DNA of 64,000 bases from Coprococcus_C hominis (GTDB lineage Bacteria > Bacillota > Clostridia > Lachnospirales > Lachnospiraceae): the NCBI RefSeq assembly GCF_020687505.1, contig NZ_JAJEQT010000001.1; one strand, given 5' to 3'. The position numbers were made by a program, and so were the translations under genes. Under the pieces are notes generated by a model. That model was not told where the DNA came from. It did no database searches and worked only from the letters and a program-made list of their open reading frames with translations. Positions 52,516-60,283 of this stretch are shown here, one piece after another; the stretch's first letter is position 1, and the number at the start of each line of letters is the position of its first letter.

Positions 52516-53446
52516 ATTATTAAATCTAATTGAAGATGCAAAGACAATCGGAATATTCGGGCATATCCGCCCGGATGGCGATTGTGTTGGTTCGTGCTTA
52601 GGACTGTACAATTATATTCAGGACAACTATGACGCAGAGGTGACCGTGTATCTGGAGAAGATTCCAGATAAGTTTTCGTTCTTAAAGGGCGCGGATGCCA
52701 TCTGCCATGAACCAGAGTCTCGTGTATTGGATCTTGCAATTTCTCTGGATTGTGGAGACCGCGATCGGCATGGAAGCTTCTATGAGCTTTTCGGTATGGC
52801 GAAGAAAAGTGCCTGTCTGGATCATCATAGAAGTAATCAGGGCTTTGGGGATTATTACTATTGTGATGCGGACGCATCTTCTGCAAGTGAAGTATTGTTC
52901 CGGCATATTGATCCAGAGAATATCTCGCTTGCCTGTGCAGAGTGTCTGTATCTCGGTATCGTACATGATACCGGCGTGTTCAAGTATTCGGCATGTACAA
53001 AGGATACAATGCAGGTAGCCGGTGAATTGCTCGCACATGGCGTGGATGCACAGAAGATTATCGACGATACCTTTTACAGAGTCAGCTACAAGCAGAATCT
53101 GCTTATGGGACAGGCGATGGTCAATGCAAAGCTGGCACTGTCCGGACAGGTTGTCTACACCTTTGTGACAAAGGAGATGTTCGATACCTTTGGCTGCGGA
53201 AAAGAAGAGACAGATGGCATTGTGGATCGTATCCGCGTGATTGACGGTGTGGAGGTCGCGATATTTGTATACCAGCTTGGCGATGCAATGAAGGTCAGCC
53301 TGCGTTCTATCCGCAAAGTCAATGTGAGCAAGATTGCAGTTGCCTATGGCGGTGGCGGACATATCCGTGCGGCTGGCTTTGAAGTGACCGGCGATTTTGA
53401 TACAGTCGTTGCAGATATTATAAAGATGATAGAGGAACAGCTTTGA
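52502..53446 (+). CDS. nrnA: DHH-family oligoribonuclease/pAp phosphatase NrnA
   Basis: NrnA (314 aa) degrades very short RNAs and dephosphorylates pAp. The DHH domain shows HIRPDGDCVGS, SLDCGD and CLDHHRSN, which hold the metal-binding Asp and His; the DHHA1 domain near the C-terminus has the Gly-rich GGGGHIRAAGF. It overlaps rbfA and truB at its two ends, so this is a tightly coupled operon. Confidence 0.94.
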   Translation: MKKSELLNLIEDAKTIGIFGHIRPDGDCVGSCLGLYNYIQDNYDAEVTVYLEKIPDKFSFLKGADAICHEPESRVLDLAISLDCGDRDRHGSFYELFGMAKKSACLDHHRSNQGFGDYYYCDADASSASEVLFRHIDPENISLACAECLYLGIVHDTGVFKYSACTKDTMQVAGELLAHGVDAQKIIDDTFYRVSYKQNLLMGQAMVNAKLALSGQVVYTFVTKEMFDTFGCGKEETDGIVDRIRVIDGVEVAIFVYQLGDAMKVSLRSIRKVNVSKIAVAYGGGGHIRAAGFEVTGDFDTVVADIIKMIEEQL

Positions 53447-54348
53447 TAGACGGGATTTTAAATGTTTATAAAGAACAGGATTATACATCATTTGATGTCG
53501 TGGCAAAGCTTCGCGGCATCTTAAAACAGAAAAAGATCGGACATACCGGGACACTTGATCCAATGGCAGAAGGTGTCCTGTTGGTTTGTCTTGGTAAGGC
53601 GACAAAGCTGGTAGATCTTCTGACCGAAGGAGATAAATGCTACCGTGCGACGATGAAGCTTGGCTATGAGACGGATACCGAGGATGTGACCGGTGAGACG
53701 ACTGCGGAAGGTGATGCAGCAGTGCTCGCGCAGCTGACACAGGCAGACGTGGAACGTGCAATTTTGTCCTTCGTTGGCAAGTATGACCAGATACCACCGA
53801 TGTATTCTGCCATCAAAAAGGATGGAAAAAAATTATACGAATATGCCAGAGCCGGAATCGAGGTCAAACGAGAACCAAGACCGGTTGAGATTTATGCAAT
53901 CCAGGACATTACGAAGGAAGCGGACGATACTTACAGCTTTGATGTGTATTGTTCGAAAGGCACGTATATCCGGTCGTTGTGCCGGGATATCGGAAGAAAA
54001 CTTTCTTGTCTGGCTGTGTTGTCCGGTTTACACCGGAAAGAAGTGCATGGATTTTCTGTGACAGATGCATTGACGCTGCAGGAGATCGAGGTACGGCAGG
54101 CAGATGGAACCCTGCAGGACGCAATCCTGCCAGTGGATGCACTTTTGAAACAGTATCCGGCATATGAGATTACCGAACAGGCAGAGAATTATCTGAGAAA
54201 TGGAAACAAGCTTTCTCCTCGGTTTTTCAAAGATATGGGAGAAAGACGGGATACGAGAATCCGGGTGTATCATGCAGGCAAGTTTGCAGCCTTATATGAT
54301 TACAAAGAGGAAGAACAGATATACAAACCATTTAAAATGTTTTTATGA
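53443..54348 (+). CDS. truB: tRNA pseudouridine(55) synthase
   Basis: TruB (301 aa) makes pseudouridine 55 in the T loop of tRNA. It starts at TTG 53443, overlapping the nrnA stop codon. The catalytic Asp lies in HTGTLDPMAEGVLLVCLGKATK (motif GTLDP), and YEYAR and CSKGTYIRSLCRDIG follow as family blocks. Length is typical. Confidence 0.96.
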   Translation: MIDGILNVYKEQDYTSFDVVAKLRGILKQKKIGHTGTLDPMAEGVLLVCLGKATKLVDLLTEGDKCYRATMKLGYETDTEDVTGETTAEGDAAVLAQLTQADVERAILSFVGKYDQIPPMYSAIKKDGKKLYEYARAGIEVKREPRPVEIYAIQDITKEADDTYSFDVYCSKGTYIRSLCRDIGRKLSCLAVLSGLHRKEVHGFSVTDALTLQEIEVRQADGTLQDAILPVDALLKQYPAYEITEQAENYLRNGNKLSPRFFKDMGERRDTRIRVYHAGKFAALYDYKEEEQIYKPFKMFL

Positions 54349-54358
54349 GGAAACTGAC

Positions 54359-55243
54359 GTGAAGAAACTAGCATACAATGACGTGAATATCGCAGATACT
54401 GTTGTGGCACTTGGAAAATTTGAGGGCTTGCACAAGGGACATATGTTGCTTATCAACAAAGTATTGCAGTTGTCCCATGAGGCAGGAAAACAATCGGTCG
54501 TATTTTCCATCGACATGCCGGGCACAAAGCGCATCTATACAATTCCAGAGCGGGATCGGCTGTTGGAGGAACTTGGTATAGACTGGAATGTTACTTGTGA
54601 ATTTACGAAGAAGTTTGCGGCGATGAAGCCGGAGACATTTGTCAAGGATGTGTTAGTGGAGCGGCTGCACCCGGAATATGTGGTCGTCGGCAATGATTTC
54701 CGGTTTGGCAAAAACCGGCAGGGCGATGTGACGATGCTGCAGGAATATGGAACCCGGTATGGCTTTGAAGTGCTTGCGTTTGAGAAGCTGCGGGAGCAGG
54801 GGACAATTATCAGTTCCTCCTATATCCGGGAGCAGATTGAACAGGGGGCAGTGGATGTCGTCCGTGAATATATGGGACGCCCATATAGTATTTCCGGGAT
54901 TGTCCAGTATGGAAAACAGCTTGGAGCTACAATTGGATTCCCAACAGCCAACTTGATTCCAACGGAAGAAAAATTGTTAGTGCCAAATGGCGTATATGAG
55001 ACGCGTGTCACAGTGAATAACCAGCATTATCGCGGTGTGACGAACGTGGGAGATAACCCGACCGTGGACGCAGATCATAAAATTAAGGTGGAGACAAATA
55101 TTCTGGATTTCAATGAAAATCTATATGGAACCTGCCTGAAAATCGAATTTTTACGACAAATTCGAAAAGAAATAAAATTTGATAGCATAGAAGCCTTGAA
55201 AAATCAGATCAAATCGGATATACTAGAAGTCGCGCACCAGTAG
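54359..55243 (+). CDS. ribF: bifunctional riboflavin kinase/FAD synthetase
   Basis: RibF (294 aa) turns riboflavin to FMN and FAD. The N-terminal FAD synthetase domain has GKFEGLHKGHMLLI (nucleotidyltransferase HxGH-like) and VVGNDFRFGKNRQGD; the C-terminal kinase domain has GATIGFPTANL and GVTNVGDNPTV. The start is GTG 54359, eight bases after GAGG and 11 bases after truB. The last codons and the TAG stop (55241-55243) lie inside the acceptor stem and D arm start of the tRNA-Arg gene. Confidence 0.95.
   Translation: MKKLAYNDVNIADTVVALGKFEGLHKGHMLLINKVLQLSHEAGKQSVVFSIDMPGTKRIYTIPERDRLLEELGIDWNVTCEFTKKFAAMKPETFVKDVLVERLHPEYVVVGNDFRFGKNRQGDVTMLQEYGTRYGFEVLAFEKLREQGTIISSSYIREQIEQGAVDVVREYMGRPYSISGIVQYGKQLGATIGFPTANLIPTEEKLLVPNGVYETRVTVNNQHYRGVTNVGDNPTVDADHKIKVETNILDFNENLYGTCLKIEFLRQIRKEIKFDSIEALKNQIKSDILEVAHQ
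55196..55224 (+). promoter_or_regulatory. promoter of tRNA-Arg inside the end of ribF
   Basis: TTGAAA (55196-55201) and TATACT (55219-55224) are 17 bp apart, ten of twelve consensus positions. Start would be near 55231, three bases before the tRNA 5' end. Confidence 0.65.
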
Positions 55244-55305
55244 CTCAGTGGATAGAGCAATGGCCTCCGGAGCCATGTGCGGAGGTTCGATTCCTCTCTG
55301 GTGCA
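55234..55305 (+). tRNA. tRNA-Arg (anticodon CCG)
   Basis: The 72-nt cloverleaf folds fully: acceptor GCACCAG/CTGGTGC, D stem GCTC/GAGC, anticodon stem ATGGC/GCCAT with loop CTCCGGA (anticodon CCG, codon CGG), T stem GGAGG/CCTCT with loop TTCGATT. Discriminator is A; CCA is not encoded and a T run follows. The first ten bases overlap the end of ribF. Confidence 0.95.
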
Positions 55306-55336
55306 TTTTTGTATATTGTTGTTCGAAGGAGGACAT

Positions 55337-56002
55337 ATGAGTAAGAAGGGTAAAAAAGGAAAGAAAAAGATAGCAGGCCTGATGCTGTTCCTTGGCTGGA
55401 TGATCTTTATTCTGCTTGCCGTTGTATTCTATTTCTATTTCTTCTCGGATCTGGATCTGAGAATGTTTAACAAAGACAAAGCGACGCAGACGGATGCACA
55501 GCAGACGAACCAGACCGGCTTTTCTTACGAGACAAATGCAAATCTGGATATCAATTCCCTGATTATAGAGTATTATGCAGCGTTGGCGGTTTGCGATCAG
55601 GACAAGCTGAAGACCTATGTTACAGATCCAAGCCAGTTCGATGATATGACCGTTTATCAGCAGCGTTCCGCTGTGATCAAGGCATATTCAAATGTGAATT
55701 GTTACACGATGCCGGGATACACGGAAGATGCGACACTTGTGTATGTAACAAGCAACTTGAGTATGGCGAACATTACAAGTGTTCCTCTGAATATTAATCA
55801 GTTCTATGTTGTGAAAACAGCAGATGGATATAAGATTGATAATTCAGCACATTCGCAGGAAGTTACGAATTACATCGAGACACAGAGTCAGTCAACGGAT
55901 ATTCAGAATCTGTACAAAGCAGTACAGGATAACGTAAACAGTTGTATTGCAAATGATGCGGCATTCGCAGAGTTCTACAATACGATCAGTTCCGGACAAT
56001 AA
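55337..56002 (+). CDS. membrane-anchored protein of unknown function
   Basis: The 221-residue protein has a very basic N-terminus (KKGKKGKKK), one membrane helix (about 12-36), a short Gln/Thr-rich spacer, and an extracytoplasmic domain (about 75-190) with NTF2-like character (IIEYYAALAVCDQDKLKTYV, then FYVVKTADGYKID). I know no function for it. ATG 55337 follows AAGGAGGA, while the in-frame ATG at 55277 lies inside the tRNA. It may be transcribed by read-through from the tRNA. Confidence 0.78.
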   Translation: MSKKGKKGKKKIAGLMLFLGWMIFILLAVVFYFYFFSDLDLRMFNKDKATQTDAQQTNQTGFSYETNANLDINSLIIEYYAALAVCDQDKLKTYVTDPSQFDDMTVYQQRSAVIKAYSNVNCYTMPGYTEDATLVYVTSNLSMANITSVPLNINQFYVVKTADGYKIDNSAHSQEVTNYIETQSQSTDIQNLYKAVQDNVNSCIANDAAFAEFYNTISSGQ

Positions 56003-56011
56003 TAAAAAATA

Positions 56012-56036
56012 AGGGCTGTTGTTCGTCAACAGCCCT
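56012..56036 (-). terminator. terminator between convergent genes (better for the minus strand)
   Basis: AGGGCTGTTG pairs with CAACAGCCCT around five bases. On the minus strand it is followed by TATTTTTTATT, a good tail for the Lrp gene; on the plus strand the tail (ATTATTATAT) is weaker, so it may serve both directions. Confidence 0.75.
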
Positions 56037-56055
56037 ATTATTATATCCATGTATT

Positions 56056-56535
56056 TTACAAGAAATCATCCGCACCATCTTCGTCTTCGTCCTCATCGGC
56101 TGCACGGACATCAATGCCACGTGGCGGAACCGGAGTGGAGAATACGATCTGTGTTTCTGTGTTTCCGTATTTCTGGAGTTGCCCGATGAAAGTATCAAGC
56201 TCCATTGTGCTAGGGAAGCATACTTTAATCAACATGGAGTATGCACCGGTAACGCAGTTACACTCCAAAACGTTCGGACATGCTTGGATAAACGGGTAGA
56301 ATTCCGGTTTCCGTTTTGGATCGAGCGCCATGTTTATAAAGGCTGTAATGTGATACCCGAGAGACACTGGGGCAACACTTGCGTGATAGCCGGAGATGAT
56401 TCCGCTTTTCTCTAAACGCTCAATACGGGCAGAGACAGCGGGGGAGGAAAGAAATACTTTGCTTGCCAGATGCTTCAATGGATATCTGGCATTTTCCTGT
56501 AATAAGTGAAGAATTTTTTTATCAATATTATCCAT
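56056..56535 (-). CDS. Lrp/AsnC-family transcriptional regulator
   Basis: The 159-residue protein has an N-terminal helix-turn-helix (about 1-60; LLQENARYPLKHLASKVFLSS, then RIERLEKSGIISGY) and a C-terminal RAM domain (about 66-140; VTGAYSMLIKVCF) that usually binds amino acids. The last 20 residues are almost all Asp, Glu and Ala. It is divergent from rluF. The ligand and targets are unknown. Confidence 0.92.
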   Translation of the reverse strand: MDNIDKKILHLLQENARYPLKHLASKVFLSSPAVSARIERLEKSGIISGYHASVAPVSLGYHITAFINMALDPKRKPEFYPFIQACPNVLECNCVTGAYSMLIKVCFPSTMELDTFIGQLQKYGNTETQIVFSTPVPPRGIDVRAADEDEDEDGADDFL

Positions 56536-56575
56536 AATATGCCTCCTTTACACTTTTTCTAAAATTTATAAAGCG

Positions 56576-56604
56576 ATTATACAACTGTTAATATAGAAAT
56601 GCAA
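56576..56604 (-). promoter_or_regulatory. sigma-A promoter of the Lrp gene
   Basis: Read on the minus strand, TTGCAT (56604-56599) and TATAAT (56581-56576) are 17 bp apart. Start would be near 56569, about 35 nt before the ATG at 56535. Confidence 0.75.
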
Positions 56605-56635
56605 CTATAAAATTAATAAAATTAAGGGGAATGTC

Positions 56636-57346
56636 ATGTCTAACGAAATTCGATTAAATAAATACTTAAGTGAAGCAGGAATCTGTTCCCGCCGGGAAGC
56701 CGACAGGCTGATTGAAGCCGGAAAGGTAACGGTGGATGGAACAATCGCGGATCTTGGGACACGCGTCGGCGATTCTTCAGTTGTTACCTGCAATGGAAAG
56801 CCGGTACATCTGCATACGAAAAAGGTGATCTATGCATACAATAAGCCGATCGGACAGGTCTGTACATCGAAGGATGCTGATCCGGACAGTATCTTCCGGT
56901 ATGTAGAGTTCCCGGAGCGGGTAAACTATGTAGGACGTCTTGATAAGGATTCGACCGGACTTTTGCTTCTTACAAATGACGGAGATCTGGCAAATGAGAT
57001 CCAGCGCTCCAGAAACAATCATGAAAAGGAATACCATGTGCGAGTCAACACAGATATCACAGAAGATTTTATTAAGAAGATGTCGGAGGGCGTTGAGATT
57101 TTAGATACGGTAACGAAACCATGTAAAGTCAAAAAGACCGGAACGAGAAATTTCTCGATCATATTGACACAGGGATTGAACCGGCAGATCCGGCGGATGT
57201 GCGATGCATTGCATGTACGGGTTGTGCACTTAAAGCGTGTCCGAATCATGAATATTCGTCTTGGAAGCTTACGACCGGGTGAGTTTCGGACGCTGACGCG
57301 GGGCGAAGAACAGGAGCTGCGGAGACTGGTGCAGAAGAGATTGTGA
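56636..57346 (+). CDS. rluF: 23S rRNA pseudouridine synthase (RluF-like)
   Basis: The 236-residue enzyme has an N-terminal S4 RNA-binding domain (RLNKYLSEAGICSRREADRLI, seen in part) and a RsuA-type catalytic domain with the Asp in GRLDKDSTGLLLL. The blocks NHEKEYHVRV, VTKPCKVKK and GLNRQIRRMC agree with E. coli RluF, which modifies U2604, better than with RluB or RsuA. Exact target is inferred. Confidence 0.85.
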   Translation: MSNEIRLNKYLSEAGICSRREADRLIEAGKVTVDGTIADLGTRVGDSSVVTCNGKPVHLHTKKVIYAYNKPIGQVCTSKDADPDSIFRYVEFPERVNYVGRLDKDSTGLLLLTNDGDLANEIQRSRNNHEKEYHVRVNTDITEDFIKKMSEGVEILDTVTKPCKVKKTGTRNFSIILTQGLNRQIRRMCDALHVRVVHLKRVRIMNIRLGSLRPGEFRTLTRGEEQELRRLVQKRL

Positions 57347-57361
57347 CAGGAAAAGGAGAAA

Positions 57362-59311
57362 ATGATGGATGCAAAAACAGAGCGTATGAAAGAATTGGTG
57401 GAGCTGTTAAATCAGGCTTCCAAAGCATATTATCAGCAGGATACAGAGATCATGTCCAATCTGGAATATGATGCGTTGTATGATGAGCTTGCGGCGTTAG
57501 AGCAGGAGACCGGTCTGATCTTATCCAAAAGCCCGACACAGAATGTCGGTTACGAGATCATCAGTGAGCTGCCGAAGGAACGGCATCCGGCCCCAATGTT
57601 ATCTTTGGACAAGACAAAAAGTGTTGAGGATCTGGCAGCGTGGCTGGGTGATAAAACAGGAGTCATGTCGTGGAAGATGGATGGACTGACGGTTGTATTG
57701 ACTTACGAGGATGGCGTGCTTGTGAAGGCAGTCACACGTGGAAACGGCGAGATTGGTGAGGTCATCACGAACAATGCGAAGGTATTTGCGAATCTGCCGA
57801 ACCAGATCGCGTACAAAGGTCCGCTTACGATCCGTGGCGAGGCGGTCATTACCTATACAGATTTTGAGCGTATCAATGCCACGATTCCGGATATTGACAG
57901 CAAATATAAAAACCCGAGAAACTTATGCTCCGGCAGTGTGCGGCAGCTCAATAATCAGATCACAGCCGAGCGGAATGTGCATTTCTTTGCGTTTAATATG
58001 CTTGATACCGGAGATGCGGAAATCGATGCAACGATGAATTCAAAGTTTGATTTCCTGACTTCACTTGGTTTTGAGGTTGTGGAACACGTCGATGTCACAG
58101 CGGCAACGATGCAGGAGATGGTCACACATTTTGCAGAGAAAATCGAGACGAACGATTTCCCATCTGATGGACTCGTGCTTTCGTTTGATGATGTGGAATA
58201 TGGTAAAAGTCTTGGACGGACAGCGAAATTCCCGCGGGATTCGATCGCATTTAAATGGGCAGACGAGGAAGCGGAGACAACGCTTCGGCATATTGAGTGG
58301 AGTCCGTCCCGTACCGGGCTGATCAATCCGGTGGCAGTCTTTGATGCGGTATCGCTCGAAGGAACGTCTGTGAGCCGTGCCAGTGTCCACAATGTGAGCA
58401 TTGTGAAGCAGTTACAGCTTGGAATCGGTGATACGATCAAGGTGTATAAGGCGAATATGATCATCCCGCAGATCAGTGAGAACCTGACGAAATCCGGTAC
58501 ACTCGAGATTCCGGATACTTGTCCGGCGTGTGGCGGTAAGACAGAGATCCGCGAGGACAATCAGGCACAGACGCTTGTATGTCCGAATCCGGCATGCCCG
58601 GCAAAGGCAATCAAGCTATTCACACATTTTGTATCACGAAACGCGATGAACATCGATGGTTTATCTGAGGCAACGCTGCAGAAGTTCTTAGACTGCGGCT
58701 TTATTGAAGAGTTGTATGATATCTACCGGATTGACCGCTATGGGACAGAAATCGTGAAATTAGAGGGCTTTGGGCAGAAGTCTTATGACAATATGATGGA
58801 GAGCATCGAGGCAAGCCGTACGACACAGCTTGCGCGTGTCCTGTATGGACTTGGAATTTTGAACGTCGGTACCGCCATGGCAAAATCCATCTGCAAATAT
58901 TTCAAAGATGATGTGGAGGCAATTATCCATGCCGATGCAGCGCAGTTTGCCGAGATTGAGAAGATCGGCGATGTGATCGCAGAGGGCATTGAGGCATATT
59001 TCGCAGATCCGAACAATATCCGGGTACTGCGTGAGATCTTGAAGGAAGTGACACTTGTCGTCGAGGAGAATACGGCACCACAGGATCTCGAAGGCAAGAC
59101 ATTTGTCATTACTGGTTCACTCAATCATTTTGCAAACCGGGATGAACTTAAAAAATTGATCGAAGACCGTGGCGGAAAAGTCGCAGGCAGTGTTTCTTCG
59201 AAGACCACGTACCTGATCAATAACGATGTATTATCTTCCTCATCGAAGAATAAAAAGGCGAAATCATTGGGAATTCCGATTATTTCCGAGGATGATTTCT
59301 TGCAGTTATAA
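57362..59311 (+). CDS. ligA: NAD-dependent DNA ligase LigA
   Basis: LigA (649 aa) seals nicks in DNA using NAD. Order: domain Ia, adenylation domain with Lys105 in WKMDGLTVVL, OB fold, a Cys4 zinc finger (CPACGG...CPNPACPAK), helix-hairpin-helix repeats (about 450-560), and a C-terminal BRCT domain (GKTFVITGSLNHF). The residues before the lysine (MSW) differ from the common AEP/ELK context. A second ATG at 57365 is an equal start. Confidence 0.95.
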   Translation: MMDAKTERMKELVELLNQASKAYYQQDTEIMSNLEYDALYDELAALEQETGLILSKSPTQNVGYEIISELPKERHPAPMLSLDKTKSVEDLAAWLGDKTGVMSWKMDGLTVVLTYEDGVLVKAVTRGNGEIGEVITNNAKVFANLPNQIAYKGPLTIRGEAVITYTDFERINATIPDIDSKYKNPRNLCSGSVRQLNNQITAERNVHFFAFNMLDTGDAEIDATMNSKFDFLTSLGFEVVEHVDVTAATMQEMVTHFAEKIETNDFPSDGLVLSFDDVEYGKSLGRTAKFPRDSIAFKWADEEAETTLRHIEWSPSRTGLINPVAVFDAVSLEGTSVSRASVHNVSIVKQLQLGIGDTIKVYKANMIIPQISENLTKSGTLEIPDTCPACGGKTEIREDNQAQTLVCPNPACPAKAIKLFTHFVSRNAMNIDGLSEATLQKFLDCGFIEELYDIYRIDRYGTEIVKLEGFGQKSYDNMMESIEASRTTQLARVLYGLGILNVGTAMAKSICKYFKDDVEAIIHADAAQFAEIEKIGDVIAEGIEAYFADPNNIRVLREILKEVTLVVEENTAPQDLEGKTFVITGSLNHFANRDELKKLIEDRGGKVAGSVSSKTTYLINNDVLSSSSKNKKAKSLGIPIISEDDFLQL

Positions 59312-59328
59312 AAAATTCGTGGTATGCT
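59300..59328 (+). promoter_or_regulatory. candidate promoter of metA
   Basis: TTGCAG (59300-59305, in the last codons of ligA) and TATGCT (59323-59328) are 17 bp apart. The leader would be about 25 nt, too short for a SAM riboswitch. Confidence 0.45.
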
Positions 59329-59359
59329 TTAGCTTTAGAGAAGAAAAGAGGTTTTAGAG

Positions 59360-60283
59360 ATGCCGATTAGAATAGACAACGATCTGCCAGTGAAGAAAGT
59401 ACTGGAACAGGAAAATATATTTGTGATGGACGAACACCGTGCTATGACACAGGATATACGTCCACTTGACATTTTGATTTTAAATCTGATGCCGTTAAAG
59501 GAAGATACGGAGTTGCAGCTTCTGCGCAGCCTGTCGAACACACCGTTGCAGGTAAATATCTCCTTTATCCGCACAATGTCCTATGAATCAAAGCATGTGT
59601 CCGAATCCCATCTGGAGCGTTTCTACAGTGATTTTGAACACGTGAAGAATAAGAAATGGGATGGTCTGATTATTACCGGAGCGCCAGTCGAGAATATGGA
59701 GTTTGAGGAAGTGGAGTACTGGGATGAGCTGACAGCCATCATGGACTGGTCAGTTACGAATGTTACATCCACACTGCATATCTGCTGGGGGGCACAGGCA
59801 GGACTTTACTATCGTTATGGAGTGAAGAAATACCAGCTTCCAGCGAAATTTTCTGGTGTGTACAAGCATTATACGTTCCATAAGCGGACACCGCTGGTAC
59901 GTGGATTTGATGATTCATTCTTAGTGCCACAGTCCCGCTATACCGGTGTGGATAAGCAGGCAATCGTCGATAATCCGCTTCTGGAGATCGTCGCAGAGTC
60001 CGATATTACAGGACCATACCTGATTATTGGAGAGGACGGCAAGAACATCTTCGTAACCGGACATCCAGAGTATGATACATTTACACTTGATCAGGAATAT
60101 AAGCGTGACATCAAGCGTGGATTAAATCCGAACATTCCGGTCAATTATTACCCGGATGATGATCCGGAGCAGAAGCCGATCAAGTCATGGAGATGTCATG
60201 CGAATACACTCTATGCAAATTGGCTCAATTATTACGTCTACCAGAGCACCCCTTACGACTGGACGAAGAAGGTTACGAATTAA
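59360..60283 (+). CDS. metA: homoserine O-acetyltransferase (MetA family)
   Basis: The 307-residue enzyme acylates homoserine in methionine synthesis. Catalytic residues are at the standard places: Cys142 in HICWGAQAG, His235 and Glu237 in GHPEYD. Residue 111 is Glu (APVENMEF), which in characterised MetA proteins goes with acetyl-CoA; E. coli has Gly here and uses succinyl-CoA. So acetyl transfer is predicted despite the family name. Its end overlaps the convergent flippase gene by 11 bases. Confidence 0.94.
   Translation: MPIRIDNDLPVKKVLEQENIFVMDEHRAMTQDIRPLDILILNLMPLKEDTELQLLRSLSNTPLQVNISFIRTMSYESKHVSESHLERFYSDFEHVKNKKWDGLIITGAPVENMEFEEVEYWDELTAIMDWSVTNVTSTLHICWGAQAGLYYRYGVKKYQLPAKFSGVYKHYTFHKRTPLVRGFDDSFLVPQSRYTGVDKQAIVDNPLLEIVAESDITGPYLIIGEDGKNIFVTGHPEYDTFTLDQEYKRDIKRGLNPNIPVNYYPDDDPEQKPIKSWRCHANTLYANWLNYYVYQSTPYDWTKKVTN

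Noticed and set aside
52682..53797. 371-aa minus-strand frame opposite nrnA and truB
   Set aside because: Crosses two well-supported plus-strand genes and has Arg/His/Cys-rich composition without domains.
59312..59359. SAM riboswitch or T-box before metA
   Set aside because: The gap is only 48 bp and the predicted leader about 25 nt, too short for either.
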